The notes under the pieces were generated by a model. The model saw only the letters and a program-made list of their open reading frames with translations, ran no database searches and was not told the origin of the DNA. A stretch of DNA of 64,000 bases from assembly GCA_012931725.1 (NCBI GenBank), contig CM022944.1:36116539-36180538 (forward strand), given 5' to 3'. Shown here piece by piece: positions 51,643-62,640 of the stretch (its first letter is position 1; the number at the start of each line of letters is the position of its first letter). A program made the translations under genes and the position numbers. The stretch comes from Litsea cubeba (Eukaryota > Streptophyta > Magnoliopsida > Laurales > Lauraceae).

Positions 51643-54600
51643 ATGGCTTCAAGTAAGTTCCCTTTTTCAAGAAAACTCCATTGCAGGAAAAATAAAAAGT
51701 TCTTCTTTCTTTTTTTTTTCTTTCTTTTTCTTTTCTTTTTTTTTCTCCACGTGTTTTCCTCTTTTTTTTTACACGTGTTTGCTTCCCCTTTTTTTTTACA
51801 CGTTTTTTTTTTTTTGCTTTAGTCTTTTCTCTCTTTTTTTCTTTTTTTTTTTTTTGCATGTGTTTTTTGTTATGGTACAGATCTGGCCGTACGGCCACGT
51901 GGCCTGTGGGCCATCCCCTTTTTTTTTTGTTTTCTTTCCCTCTCTTTTTTTTTTTGAGAAAGTTTCTTTTCTTTTTTCTTTTTTTTTTGTTTTCTTTCCC
52001 CTCTTTTTTTTTGAGAAGTTTCTTTTCTTTTTTTTTTCTTTTTTTTTGTTTTCTTTTGCTCATCATGATAATGCCCCTTTTTTTTGGCAAACCTAGATGT
52101 TCATGCATGCATTTAATTGTAAATTAAATTTGTAGCATGATGTGATAGCATACCTGAAAGTTTTCGTAAATTTGGGAATTTGGAGCTCGCAGCGATGTTG
52201 AGCCCTTCCTGATTTTGCGGAGACTTTGAGTTTCAAAAGTTTGGAGTTTCGGAGCTCGCAACGATGCTGAGCCCATCTTCAAGCTTTCTATTTCTTTTGG
52301 GATAGTTCATTTTCTTGGGAATTGCCCCGTCATCATGTCAAAATTTCGCAGGATTTTTTTTAGCGAGATTCTGTCATTTTGATGTTTGATCTTTTTCTTT
52401 TCCACCCTTTTCAGGTGGTTCCTCCAGAACAAATAACGGTAAAGAGCCTGCTACAAGCGTACCTCGTCGATCTTCTAGATCTTCTAATCCGGCCGTTCAG
52501 CAGGCCTTTGAGAAGGTCAAATATGTTGAGAGAAATCTGGAAGAGTGCGACTCCCTTAATAGAGATGAGATGAGGCAGCGACTGATCACTCTCAAGGGAG
52601 AGGAATTCTATAAGATCATGGTAAGCAGCCGTCCATGGGTGATGAAAGATCAGAGTGTTTTACCCAAGCCTACCTTCTTCTTTGGTGATGCCGTCCCTGA
52701 TGACATGACATACCAGAAGAGGTGTTTTCAGTTTTCTTTCACAGCAGATGGTGAGAAGAAGACTGTTGTTACCCGGTCAATGTTTGATCGCACCGTCTCG
52801 ATTCTAACCCAAGAAGCCGGAGCTCAGGATCCAAGTTCAAAGAAGATCTTGGCCATGCAAGAAGAGTTGAGAGATTTCTGTGCCAGTACAAATGCCATAT
52901 GTCCTGACATTGCACTGCGGAGAGATCTCACTGTTTACCTCACTTATTGGCTTGGTGAGGCTATTTTTGCTGGAGGAGATGGAACGCACATCAGGCCGCA
53001 TTGTATTTTTTCGGCTTGTCAGATGGCGTTTGGAGAGCAGCTTGCTTTGGTGCCAGCTCTTTACTCCTACCTGTGTACCGAACTGCAGGCTGCTGCTTTT
53101 TTGGTTCGGCTTGGGCTTCCCATGAATAGGGTATTTTCAGCCCACATCTTTTATTCGTGGTATGTATACCACTGTCCTGGTTTCCACCGGCTGGGTGCTG
53201 CACAGGATGATGATCCTCTGATGAATCGACTGGCTAAGGGCAAAGCCGTGTCCGAATCACTTTTGTTTGCCCGCATGAGGATCCGACGGTTCAGGGACGT
53301 CGAGATGGGGCAGTCTTCAGTGAAGCTTTCTCCGGAGTTGCGGAAGAAGGCTTTTGATTTTGGTGCCTCCCGAGACTCTACCAGGGCGGGGTCGGGAAGG
53401 CATTATTCCTTGACGAATGCAGAGAGAGTGGCTTTTCAGCATACGTGTCGGCAGATGGTGTACCGTGACATCTTTTCGTCGACATCCAGCCGTATGTACC
53501 CTCTCGCTTTGCTTTGCAGCTGGGCTTTTCTCAAGGCGTTGTTGGAGCGCCTTCAAGCATGGTGAAGCGCTTTGGAGGCTTACAGAACGGGAGAAATGCA
53601 TGGGCTTTCTATAGTGCTGAAGACACTACAGCCATGATTTCTTATCCTGTGTTGCTGACTTCCCGGACTGCCGGCTTTGCGAAGTGGTTCACGGAGAGCT
53701 TTTCGGCATATCGAGAGCTTTCCAAGAAGGAGCTTGATGTGAAGCTGGCATCTGGAAAGGGCCTTGGAAAGTCGGATAGCGTCCGGCGAGAGGAAGTTTG
53801 GGCCTTCCTTTCTCGAGAGAAGCATAAGATAGGCTTTCTCGGTGACCAGGGCGTCATTGGTTCTGAAGCTGTTCGAGAAATACCTGATGAGGCTTTAGAG
53901 CAGCTAGAACAGGAGGAAGCCGAACTTGGCGCTTGGATGCAAGCGGTACAGAGGCAAGCTTCCATGGAGTCTACTGGCAAGAGTAGACCATCCAGTGAGG
54001 AGTCAAGTGGGAAACCTGACTCTGACAGCGGGGCAGGTTCCTCCAAGAAGCGAGCCCGCAGGAGTAAGAGGAGGAGGAGTCATCATCGCAGCAAGGGGCA
54101 GCATGAGGACTCTCCTGACTTGGAAGTTCCTCTTACTATCAATGAGGATGTGCCAGTGGATGCTGACGAGCCTCCAAAGAAGAGAAGCCGAGAAGAAGAG
54201 ACCGTCGGTGAAGGTATGATTCTTCCTTTTTCTCTTTCCATTTCTTTTCATGGGACTTTTCCATGTTTTGATTTGCTTCTTGTTTCTGCTTTTCTTCTTT
54301 TTTTTTTAGCAGAGGAAGACTTGGCGATGCCTGAGGTTCTAGTCAATGAGGTGGTGACGGATCCTGTCGAGGCACCTGAAGAAGAACCGAGGGACTCTGG
54401 AGTGAATCCAGAATCTCCAATTGGTACGACTTCCATTTTTTTTCTTTTTTTTTTTTTTTGTCTGTGACTTGGTTTGCTAACACATTTCTTGCCAGCTGAC
54501 TTGCCACAGGATTCTGATGACTTTGAACCCTCGATGGACGCAAATGTTGATGATGCTTCCAATGAGTTCATGGAGGAGGAAAGTGTTCCGCCAGTCGTCG

Positions 54601-55625
54601 AAGAAGGTATTTTGTAGTTATAACCCTGATAATGATTTTCAAACAGGATCATATTCATACCTTTTTATGTTTCTTTGGCAGGTTTTGAAGTGACAGAGGA
54701 GGGTCCATTGCTTCCTTCAGAACCAGAGCAAGGGATGCCAGAGGTTGATCCAGAGGTAGAGACTCCTGGGACCAGTTCTGACAATGTTGAGGAGATACCT
54801 CGTTCTGAGATTCCTTCCCGAGCAGGAGCAGCTTCAACTGGAAAGAGTTCTTTTGTTACTCTTCCAACAGATGATGATATGAGCGGCCGACCAACGGAGT
54901 TGGGCGAATCTTCAGCTGGGCCATCTCTTCTTTTTGCGAAGAAGGTGGTGGTGCGAGTTCTGAGCTCTTGGATTGAGACTCTGCTTTCTGGGCACTTAGA
55001 TGCCGGATTTGGGATGATCCAGCATGTGCGTGAGATTCTCGGTGATGCTGAAGAGGCTGGTCTAGATGTCACAAGTGCCAGGGCGATCGTTGATAGGATC
55101 ATTGAGCTAGGTGACAGGTGGTTTGAGACCATTGGTTTTCTTGATGATCAGTTCTTCAAGGAGATGTTCCTGGACCCTGCGAATATGGCTCAGTCTAACC
55201 TGAATGAGGCTACCGAAAGCAGGAAACAGGTAGTCCGAGAGAAGAACTTAGAAGAGCTAAACATCATTGGGCTGACAAATGACCTGAACATCCTTGATAG
55301 GGAGGTCGATGAGGCCAGGAGACGTCTTGAGCATCTGCAGGCACAAGTCGCTGCCAAGTGGAGTGCAATAACAGAGGCTCGTGAAAGGGAGACTGCTCTG
55401 ATTCACCAGGTTGTAGATGCCGATCGGGTTCTCAAAAGGAAGTCTGATGAGAACAAACAATGGCGAACTGCTCGAGATAAGCTTCCTGGTGCGAAAGAAG
55501 GGGTACAGCCCACTCCAGCATCTCATGGCAAATTCCTGAAGAAGCGTGCCTTGGAATCCTTGACGGCTGAGGCTAAAAGTTTGCTTGAGGAGCTGAACTC
55601 TTGGCTGGAGACCATTTTTGATTGA
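51643..55625 (+). pseudogene. Spliced antisense gene of element I, PMD-like with core deleted
   Basis: Exons 51643-51652, 52415-54213, 54313-54423, 54496-54606 and 54682-55625. All four introns (762, 99, 72 and 75 bp) start GT and end AG, and phases match across joins. The protein begins MASSGSSRTNNGKEP. Relative to E it lacks about 230 residues holding the PMD core (an in-frame join near 52810) but keeps the following PMD-like half (FGEQLALVPALYSYLCTEL, then FYSWYVYHCPGFHR). A frameshift near 53470 is one base short relative to E. Then come a basic stretch (KKRARRSKRRRSHHRS, near 54045), an acidic region, and a C-terminal coiled coil (DREVDEARRRLEHLQAQ near 55310) to the stop at 55623-55625. 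The gene converges on pol and is antisense to the retroelement RNA. Confidence 0.78.
51885..51904. repeat. Overlapping palindromes in intron 1 (element I)
   Basis: GGCCGTACGGCC (51885-51896) and GGCCACGTGGCC (51893-51904) are both perfect 12-bp palindromes sharing GGCC. The G-box CACGTG is central to the second. Same place as in E. Confidence 0.9.
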
Positions 55626-56292
55626 GCTCCTGTATTTTTTTTAACAGAAACCATCCTTCTCTCTTTTTTGGTACCACTTGTATTTTTTTGGTACTTTTTT
55701 TTTGTAGTGCTTGTGAACACTTTTTTTTTTTTTGGTACCACATGTATATTTTTTTTTGTACTCTTTTTTTGTTATCCCTACGCTCACTTGAATCTTTTTG
55801 TGATAAAAGTAATTGCTAAATGGGATGCTCTTCTTTTTTTTGTTTTGTTATCCCTACGCTCACTTGAATTTTTTTGTTATAAAAGTAATTGCTAAATGGG
55901 ATTTGATCAAAAGGTTTTCATTTTGTGAAAATCTTTTGTCAAATGATTGTTTTGGCATGGAAGCCAGGTTTTTGTTTGTGGCATGGAAGCCAATTTTGGC
56001 ATGAGAGCCAGCTTTTCTTGTGGCATTGATAGCCGAGTTTTTTTTGTGGCATCTATAGCCAGTTTTGGTGGCATTGATAGCCGGTTTGTTTTGTGGCATC
56101 TATAGCCGGTTTTTGGTGGCATTGATAGCCTGTTTTATTTTGGTGCCATTGATAGCCGGTTTTTTTTAAATCCAAGTTTTTGTTTGTGGCATTGATAGCC
56201 GGTTTTGTTTTGGTGGCATTGATAGCCGGTTTGTGGCATTTATAGCCTGTTTTGTTTTGGTGGCATTGATAGCCGGTTTGGTTTTCAAAAAT
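55626..56292. repeat. Convergent non-coding zone of I with GGC-N7-GCC repeats
   Basis: T-rich repeats, then about twelve GGCATTGATAGCC-like motifs from 55955 to 56275, spaced 20-35 bp apart. It corresponds to 33433-34031 in E, where the array is shorter. Confidence 0.78.
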
Positions 56293-56680
56293 GCAAGTAT
56301 CGACTAAAAGTCGCCTCCCTGCTGAATGTTCTTGCAAGTATCGATGGAATGTCGCATCCTTGCTCATTCGGTTGCGAGTATCGATGAAATGTCGCATCCT
56401 CGCAGATTTGGGTGCAAGTATCGATGGAATGTCGCATCCTTGCTTTTCAAAAATTTTGGTTTTGCGGGTACTGACTTGATGTCGTTTCCCCATGATTTTT
56501 GAAATTTGTGGTTTTCTCGAACCTTTGGGTTATGGATATCAACTGAAATGTTGCGTCTCCATGGTTTTGGATTTTGTAAGTATCGACGAAATGTCGCTTT
56601 CCTGCGATTTTGGAAGTGTCGAACATGGTTCATATGCCTCCGATTTGTGCGAGTATCGACTAAGCGTCGCTTCCTTGCGG
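56293..56680. repeat. Array of about eight hairpin repeats, element I
   Basis: Loop of 20-21 nt resembling TATCGATGGAATGTCGCATC, with arms GCAAG/CTTGC (56334/56359 and 56414/56439), TGCGAG/CTCGCA (56373/56399), ATGGA/TCCAT (56532/56558) and GCGAG/CTTGC (56649/56674, one G-T pair). Stem sequence varies while pairing is kept. Units near 56293, 56464 and 56576 are partly unpaired. Confidence 0.85.
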
Positions 56681-57043
56681 TTTTTTGAAAAACCATTTTT
56701 TTTTTGTTTAAAGACACGAGGGTCATAAGCTTTGACCTAAAACCATTTTGGCGGCAAAAGGCAGGGTGGACTAGGGTAGAAATCCTTGAATCCGGATTTT
56801 GTTTCAAACCATGAATTTTGGGTTCAAGGGTTGAAAATTTTGGTCAAGTTAGGGAAAGGTTCCTAAACTTGGTTTTTTTTTTTTTTTTTTTAACAATGAA
56901 ACGATGGAAGTAAGCATTGTTTAAATTTCTAGAAATTTCAACATTTGATATGAAAATTCTAAAAAAAGGGTGGGTTTAGCGACGTGTACCTGGAAACCGG
57001 TTTTGGCCATACAGGCATTGCTCTTACCCAGTTGGGTAAGTCT

Positions 57044-58418
57044 TCAAGGGTGGTACCGCTTTAAGAACTTGTCGTTGATGGGCAGCATACATCTGTCACC
57101 TTCCATGTTTAGGAGTGCGTATGCGCCATTAGAGAAAACCTTGTCGATGACGTAGGGTCCCTCCCATTTTGGCTCAAATTTGCCTTTGGACTTGTGAGCG
57201 AAGACCATTGGTCTTTTTACCGCAAGAACCAAGTCACTCTTTTTTTGGCGCGTTGCCTGACCTTTTTATCGAAAGATCCTGCCATGCGTGCTTGGTAAAG
57301 TTCAATGCTTTGTTGAGCTTCGAGCCGTCTCTCATCGAGATTGTCCAGCTCATGGAGTCGCAATTTGACATTGCTTTCTTGAGTCATGTCATTTTGCAAG
57401 GATACCCTCAAGGAAGGAATTTGTACTTCCAAGGGCACGACAGCTTCGCATCCATAGACTAAGGAGAATGGTGTGCTATGGGTTGGTCCTCGAACGTGGT
57501 TCGATAGGCCCACAAAGCTTCAGACATTTTGTCGCTCCAGTCTCTTTTGTGACTAGAGACCATTTTTTTGAGGATTTTGCAGAGTGTCTTGTTGAAAGCT
57601 TCTGCTAACCCGTTTACTGCCAGATTGTATGGAGTCGAAGGACAGCTTTGGATTTAGTATTTGTCGCAGAACCTGTAGAATCGATGATCCCGTGACTGTG
57701 GTCCGTTATCATGGACGAATCTTTTGGGTATGCCAAAATGACAAATGATGTTGGTGCGCAGGAACTGAAGGACTGATGAGGTCTTCATTTCGTTAAACGC
57801 AAATGCTTCTGACCACTTGGAGAAATAATCCGTAGCGGCGAAGATGAAGTGATGACCTTTGCTCGAAGGGGGAGAAATAGGGCCTATGATATCCATACCT
57901 CAGGCTTCGAAAGGCCATGAGATCGCTATAGGATGCAGCCATTCTGGAGGTATGTGAATGTAATCTCCATGAACTTGGCATTGTTGGCAGCGCTTAGCAA
58001 ATTGCATTGCGTCAGCTACCATGGTAGGCCAGTAATATCCTAACCTTTTTATCTGATCATAGAGCTTAGGTCCAGCCTGATGAGCTCCGCAAAGACCAGC
58101 ATGAACTTCTTTGAGTGTTTCTTCAGCCTCTTGTTGTGACAAGCAGCGTAGAAGTACTCCGTTGAAGGATTTCCTGTAAAGGATTTTTGAAGGAATATCC
58201 AAATGAAAGCTTGGGGTTCGCCTTTGGGTGCTTACCCGTTCTTTTGGATCTTCAGGTAGGATTCCGAACATAATGTAATCAATGAATGGATCCCTCCAGT
58301 CGCCGATTGAAGTTTGAAGGATTGAAATCCGACTTCCGACCACTTGGTGGCATTCAGCCACTGCTTGGTGTGTGTTAAGAGGAGGAAGGATTCTTCTTTC
58401 GCACACTGTGATTTGCAT
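57044..58418 (-). pseudogene. Element I integrase, broken
   Basis: Minus strand. The HHCC zinc-binding part has EVHAGLCGAHQAG and CQQCQVHGD near 58105-57970. The core starts MDIIGPISPP (57896), with second D in VHDNGPQ near 57710. Stops: TGA replacing Trp at 57900-57902 and TAA near 57654. A frameshift lies near 57495 (one base fewer than E). The C-terminal domain with KWEGPYVIDKVFSNGAYAL ends at LKRYHP (57044). It would insert cDNA into the genome if whole. Confidence 0.88.
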
Positions 58419-58430
58419 GTTTTCCCCTTC

Positions 58431-60188
58431 CTAGATTGCCATGGATGCGGCAAGTCTGGCTAGGGCATCTGCACGTATGTTTTCACCTCTACGAATGTGG
58501 GTGATGTGACAGATGTCAAACTTTTGCAGAAGTGATTGTGCCTTGTTGTAGTAAGGCAACAAATCTGGCTTCCTGACTTCAAATTTCTGATTCATCTGGT
58601 TGACGATCAGTTGAGAGTCTCCAAAGACTTCCAGCATGGTGATACCGGATTCGATGGCGAGTTCCAATCCTAAGATCAGAGCTTGATATTCAGCTGCATT
58701 GTTTGTGCATGGTTCCAGTAGCGAGAAAGCGTGTGGAATCATGTATTTGTCGGGGCTAACAAGAGGATGCCAACTCCCGAGATCAGCTGTCTTTTGTCAT
58801 TTGTCTGGTTGCACCGTCAAAGTACATGTCCCAGGAGGCACTTTGTGAGAAAGTCTCCACATTGTAGACTGGTTCGTCTGGGAGATCATCTCTGAGCGGA
58901 GAATCTTTAGGCAATGAATGCTCTGCGAGGAAGTCCGCTAGAGCTTGCCCTTTGATTGCTTTTTGTGGTACATACCTAATATCAAATTGTGACAAAAGGA
59001 TGGACCATTTTGCCAGTCGAGCATTGAGAGAACCTACCTTTGTGACAAGGACCTTCAAGAGGTTGACCCTCGAGACCAGGTATACTGTGTTAGAAAGCAA
59101 GTAGTGACGCAGCTTTTGTACGGCGAACATCACTGCAAGACATTCTTTTTCGACTGGAGAGTAGCGATGCTCTGCACCTACTAGCATGCGGCTGAGGTAA
59201 AATAGAGCAGCTTCTTTTCTTTGATCATTTTCTTGCGCAAGCAGAGCTCCCAAAGAGTGATCAAGGGCTCTTGTGTACAAGATGAATGGTTTTCCAGTGG
59301 TAGGAGCAGCTAACACTGGAGGTTTTGTCAGGTATGACTTGATGTCTTGGAAAGCAGCTTCACAGTCAGCTTCCCAGACAAAGTTTACACCTTTTTTATC
59401 AATCGGGAGAATGGACGGCATTTCCCCGAAAGATTGGAGATGAACTGTCTGATGTAGGCTAATCTCCCTTGAAGCCCTTTGAGTTCTCTCAAGGTTCTTG
59501 GAGAGGGCATTTCTAGAATTGCTTTGACTTTTATGGGGTCAAGCTCTATTCCAGCTTTCCGAACTAAGAATCCGAGGAACTTACCCCACGAGACGCCGAA
59601 GAAGCATTTCAAAGGATTCATTCGCAGTTTGTGTTTGCGAAGCCGGAGGAAGACTTCTCGAAGGTTTTCGAGATGATCTTCTTTTCTTTTGCTTTTGACG
59701 GCGAGGTCATCAACGTAACATTCAACCGTCTTGTGCTGCGTATCTTGGAATATTTTCATCATAGCCCTCTGATATGTGGCACCAGCATTTTTCAGACCAA
59801 ATGGCATGATAGTGTAGCAATACACGCTAAATGGGGTCCGAAAAGATGTATGTTTTTCATCTTCAGGATGCATCTTTATCTGATTGTAGCCAGAGAAACC
59901 ATCCATGAATGTCATTCGCTCGAATCCACAGGTATTATCAATCATTACCTCTGGTATGGGGAGAGGAAATTCATCTTTAGGGCATGCGTCATTCAGGTCT
60001 CTATAGTCAATATAAACCCTGATCTGCCCGTTCTTCTTTGTCACGGGGACAATGTTGGCCAACCATTCAGGATGTTGTTCCTCACGGATGAAGCCGACGC
60101 TTTTAAGTTTTTGAACTTCTTGTTCAATTTTATCCATCACATTTGGACGGAATCTTCTTTGGCCTTGCTTGACAGGCTTGATGTCTTC
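58431..60188 (-). pseudogene. Element I RT, RNase H and archaeal-type RNase H
   Basis: RT 60140-59385 with YIDYRDLNDACPKDEFPLP, MPFGLKNAGATYQ and CYVDDLAVKS (near 59710). The connection and first RNase H at 59421-58783 include YSPVEKECLAVMFA and KGQALADFLAEH; its first acidic residue is unclear (LYTRALDHS). A second, archaeal-type RNase H begins DMYFDGATR near 58830. After a stop it continues at 58742 with NNAAEYQALILGLELAI, FGDSQLIVNQ and ENIRADALARLA. Dual RNase H is characteristic of Tat/Ogre elements. An in-frame TAA stands just before RT at about 60188-60190. Confidence 0.88.
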
Positions 60189-61564
60189 TTAAAGATTGAG
60201 TTTGTGAACCGCTATTTTGGGGTCTAAGCCTGGCATTTCAGCGTAAGACCATGCAAAGCAATCAACGAATTCACGAAGAAAGGCGATATACTCGGGTAAC
60301 TCATCATCCTTTATATTCTTGCTTATGAATACAGGACGTGGGTTATCTGGTGTTCCCAAGTCTATCTTTTGAACAGGATCTTCTGTTGGAAGGTTCGAAG
60401 GTGGTTCCTCCACAATATTTTCGGAGGCTTCCAGCTCAACGAAACCTTCTGGGTTTTCAAAGGCATTTCCAGACCAAGGTTTTGTTCCTTTCCACGGGTC
60501 TTCTTGATCGGTAATTTTCCCAAGGCTTGCTATGAGATGATCCCAATCGCCTGTTGAAACCGGGTCGAAGTAGGCTACTTCTTTTGGAGATGAGGGTTCT
60601 TCTGGGTCAGGAGACCACACGTCTGTTCCATCGGACAACTCCTCTTCATTTTCGGAGAAATCGTGCCAATTGGATGAGCTTCCTGGATCTTTGTCAGGTG
60701 ACTCATTAAAGAGATATCCATGGAGATCGATGTCTTCATGGACTTGAGATGTTGAGGCTGGGTCAGTATATTGACTTTTAAGCCTTTGTGTCAACTATCT
60801 CAAGGGAGTGTCAGGATCATACCCTAACCCGTGTGAAGACTCTTGTACAAAGCCGTAGAGTCTCCAATCTTCCAGCTGGCTTTTGGTCAAGACGGGCCCC
60901 AATGGCGTGAGAATACCGCGTCCTCCTCCCAAACCGACTGGGTTTTGAGCGTCCTAGCCCATTTTCTTCATAATAGCTTGTGCCACAGAACTGTATAAGG
61001 ATGTTGAGGCATACCTTTATTTTGGAAAGGTTCAAGCATGGAGTTTGATGAAGAAGCATCCGATCTATGGAAGAAGATCGGCTTTTCCTTTGCTGAAGTT
61101 GCTGGAACAACGAAGGAAGCTGACGTAGGATCTTCTATGTCAGAAGTTATCTCCATTGGAGTGAGAGCAGGCTGAACTTGCTGAGTGTCAGCTTGGCTTA
61201 ACGATGTGTCGTCTTCCGGCTCTGAATCCGAGTCCGTGTCTTGCATGATAGACATGAAAGAGACAACAAATTTGCCCCCAGGCTTTTGCTTTGCCTTCTT
61301 CACTTTAGTTGTGATGACCAAAGGCTTTGAAGGTTTGAGGGAGATGATGAAGGGAGTTTGAATGCTCTCTTCAGATTTACCGGATGATTTGTTTTCTTCC
61401 GGTGATTGTTGAGGAGCTTTACCTTTATCTTTCTTGAGATTTTCGGCAAAGGATGCTGTGTGCTTATCCTCTTCTTCTTTTTCACCTTCATACATCTGTG
61501 AGTCTGCGAAGTGGACTTCTTTACCTTTGAAGGGTTTTCTGTCCGCAAAGACTCGATGTATCAT
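60189..61564 (-). pseudogene. Element I protease-RT linker
   Basis: 61564-60968 begins MIHRVFADRKPFKGKEVHFA, continuing from the protease, then turns into a Lys/Ser/Glu-rich spacer. 60794-60189 holds an acidic spacer and the run-in to RT (FVDCFAWSYAEMPGLDPKIA), the usual sequence before RT in this lineage. The two blocks are in different frames with several stops near 60815-60965. No enzyme motif. Confidence 0.75.
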
Positions 61565-62640
61565 GCCTTCGTCGCCAACAAACTTGATGCATTGATGTAG
61601 AGTTGAAGGGACAACACCATTCTCCTGGATCTAAGGGCGTCTGAGAAGGATGTTGTAGCATGAAGGGGTTTTTATTGCATACACTGTGACCTCAGAGATA
61701 AGATCACCGATCTGCAACTTGAACCTGATTTTGCCGATAGGCCTTTGAGTACTCCCATCGTATCCAAAGATAGATACAGATGTGTGGCTCAGCTTGCTGG
61801 GTGGGATGCCCAACTCTTCAAGAGCCGATGTGGAGATGAGGTTGAGTGCAGAACCTGGGTCGATCTGAACTCTGTGCATAGGCATTTCCTTGATATACCC
61901 TGTGAAGTACAGGGGTCGGTTATGCCTGTTTTCTCCAAGTAGGAGGTCGTCCTTTGTGAAGGCGATGGTTGCACTGGCTGCTTTTTAACCGAGAGGCATT
62001 CAATGCATGATCCCTCAGTTTTCTTCTTTTCTCCCTTTGAGGAGGCTTCTGAGTTTTTGACCCGGTAATCCATTTCAATTTGGAGGACTTGCGGGGCATA
62101 TTTGTCGACATCCTCATTCAGCTTTTGTAATTCCGAGATGAGATTATCACGAGTGTGCGGAGACATTCGTAACAAATCTAGGATGTGCAGACGTGCAGGT
62201 ATGTGCTTGAAGTGTTCAATCAAGTCATACTTGAAAGCCTCCTTAGGGCCTACATGTTCATCATTGTTGCCACTAGGGGCGCTTACAACATCTTTTCCCG
62301 AAGGATTTACATATGTAAACTAAGATTGGTTGTAATTTTGTTGGTAGTCCCGGGCAGAGCGGGTGCCTCTACCAACTTCGAGAGCTTCTTGAGAAGGGTC
62401 TTCGTTTGGAAGATTGTCTTCAGGATCAAGAGGCTGTCATTTTTCATTTGCTGAGGATGAATCAGCAGCAGAGTTGCCATCCTCAGTGATCGTGTTGCAC
62501 GGAGCATTTTCCGGGAACAAGTCCTGAACAGCATCCAGCAACCTTTCTTCTTCGTTGACTAATTCATCGTCCCAAGCATCAATGGCTGGGAATTCTTCAG
62601 TCAGGAAGGGTGTGAACTTTGAAGTCACAGTCTCAGGAGA
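61565..62640 (-). pseudogene. Element I protease and upstream linker
   Basis: The protease at 61885-61631 has the active-site motif VQIDPGSALNLIS and the downstream IFGYDGSTQRPIG and SCYNILLRRP. Upstream, 62223-61930, is IEHFKHIPARLHILDLLRMS, the conserved block before the protease in Tat elements. 62628-62437 is a Ser/Glu-rich spacer. Stops and frame changes occur near 62437, 62320 and 61980. Confidence 0.8.
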
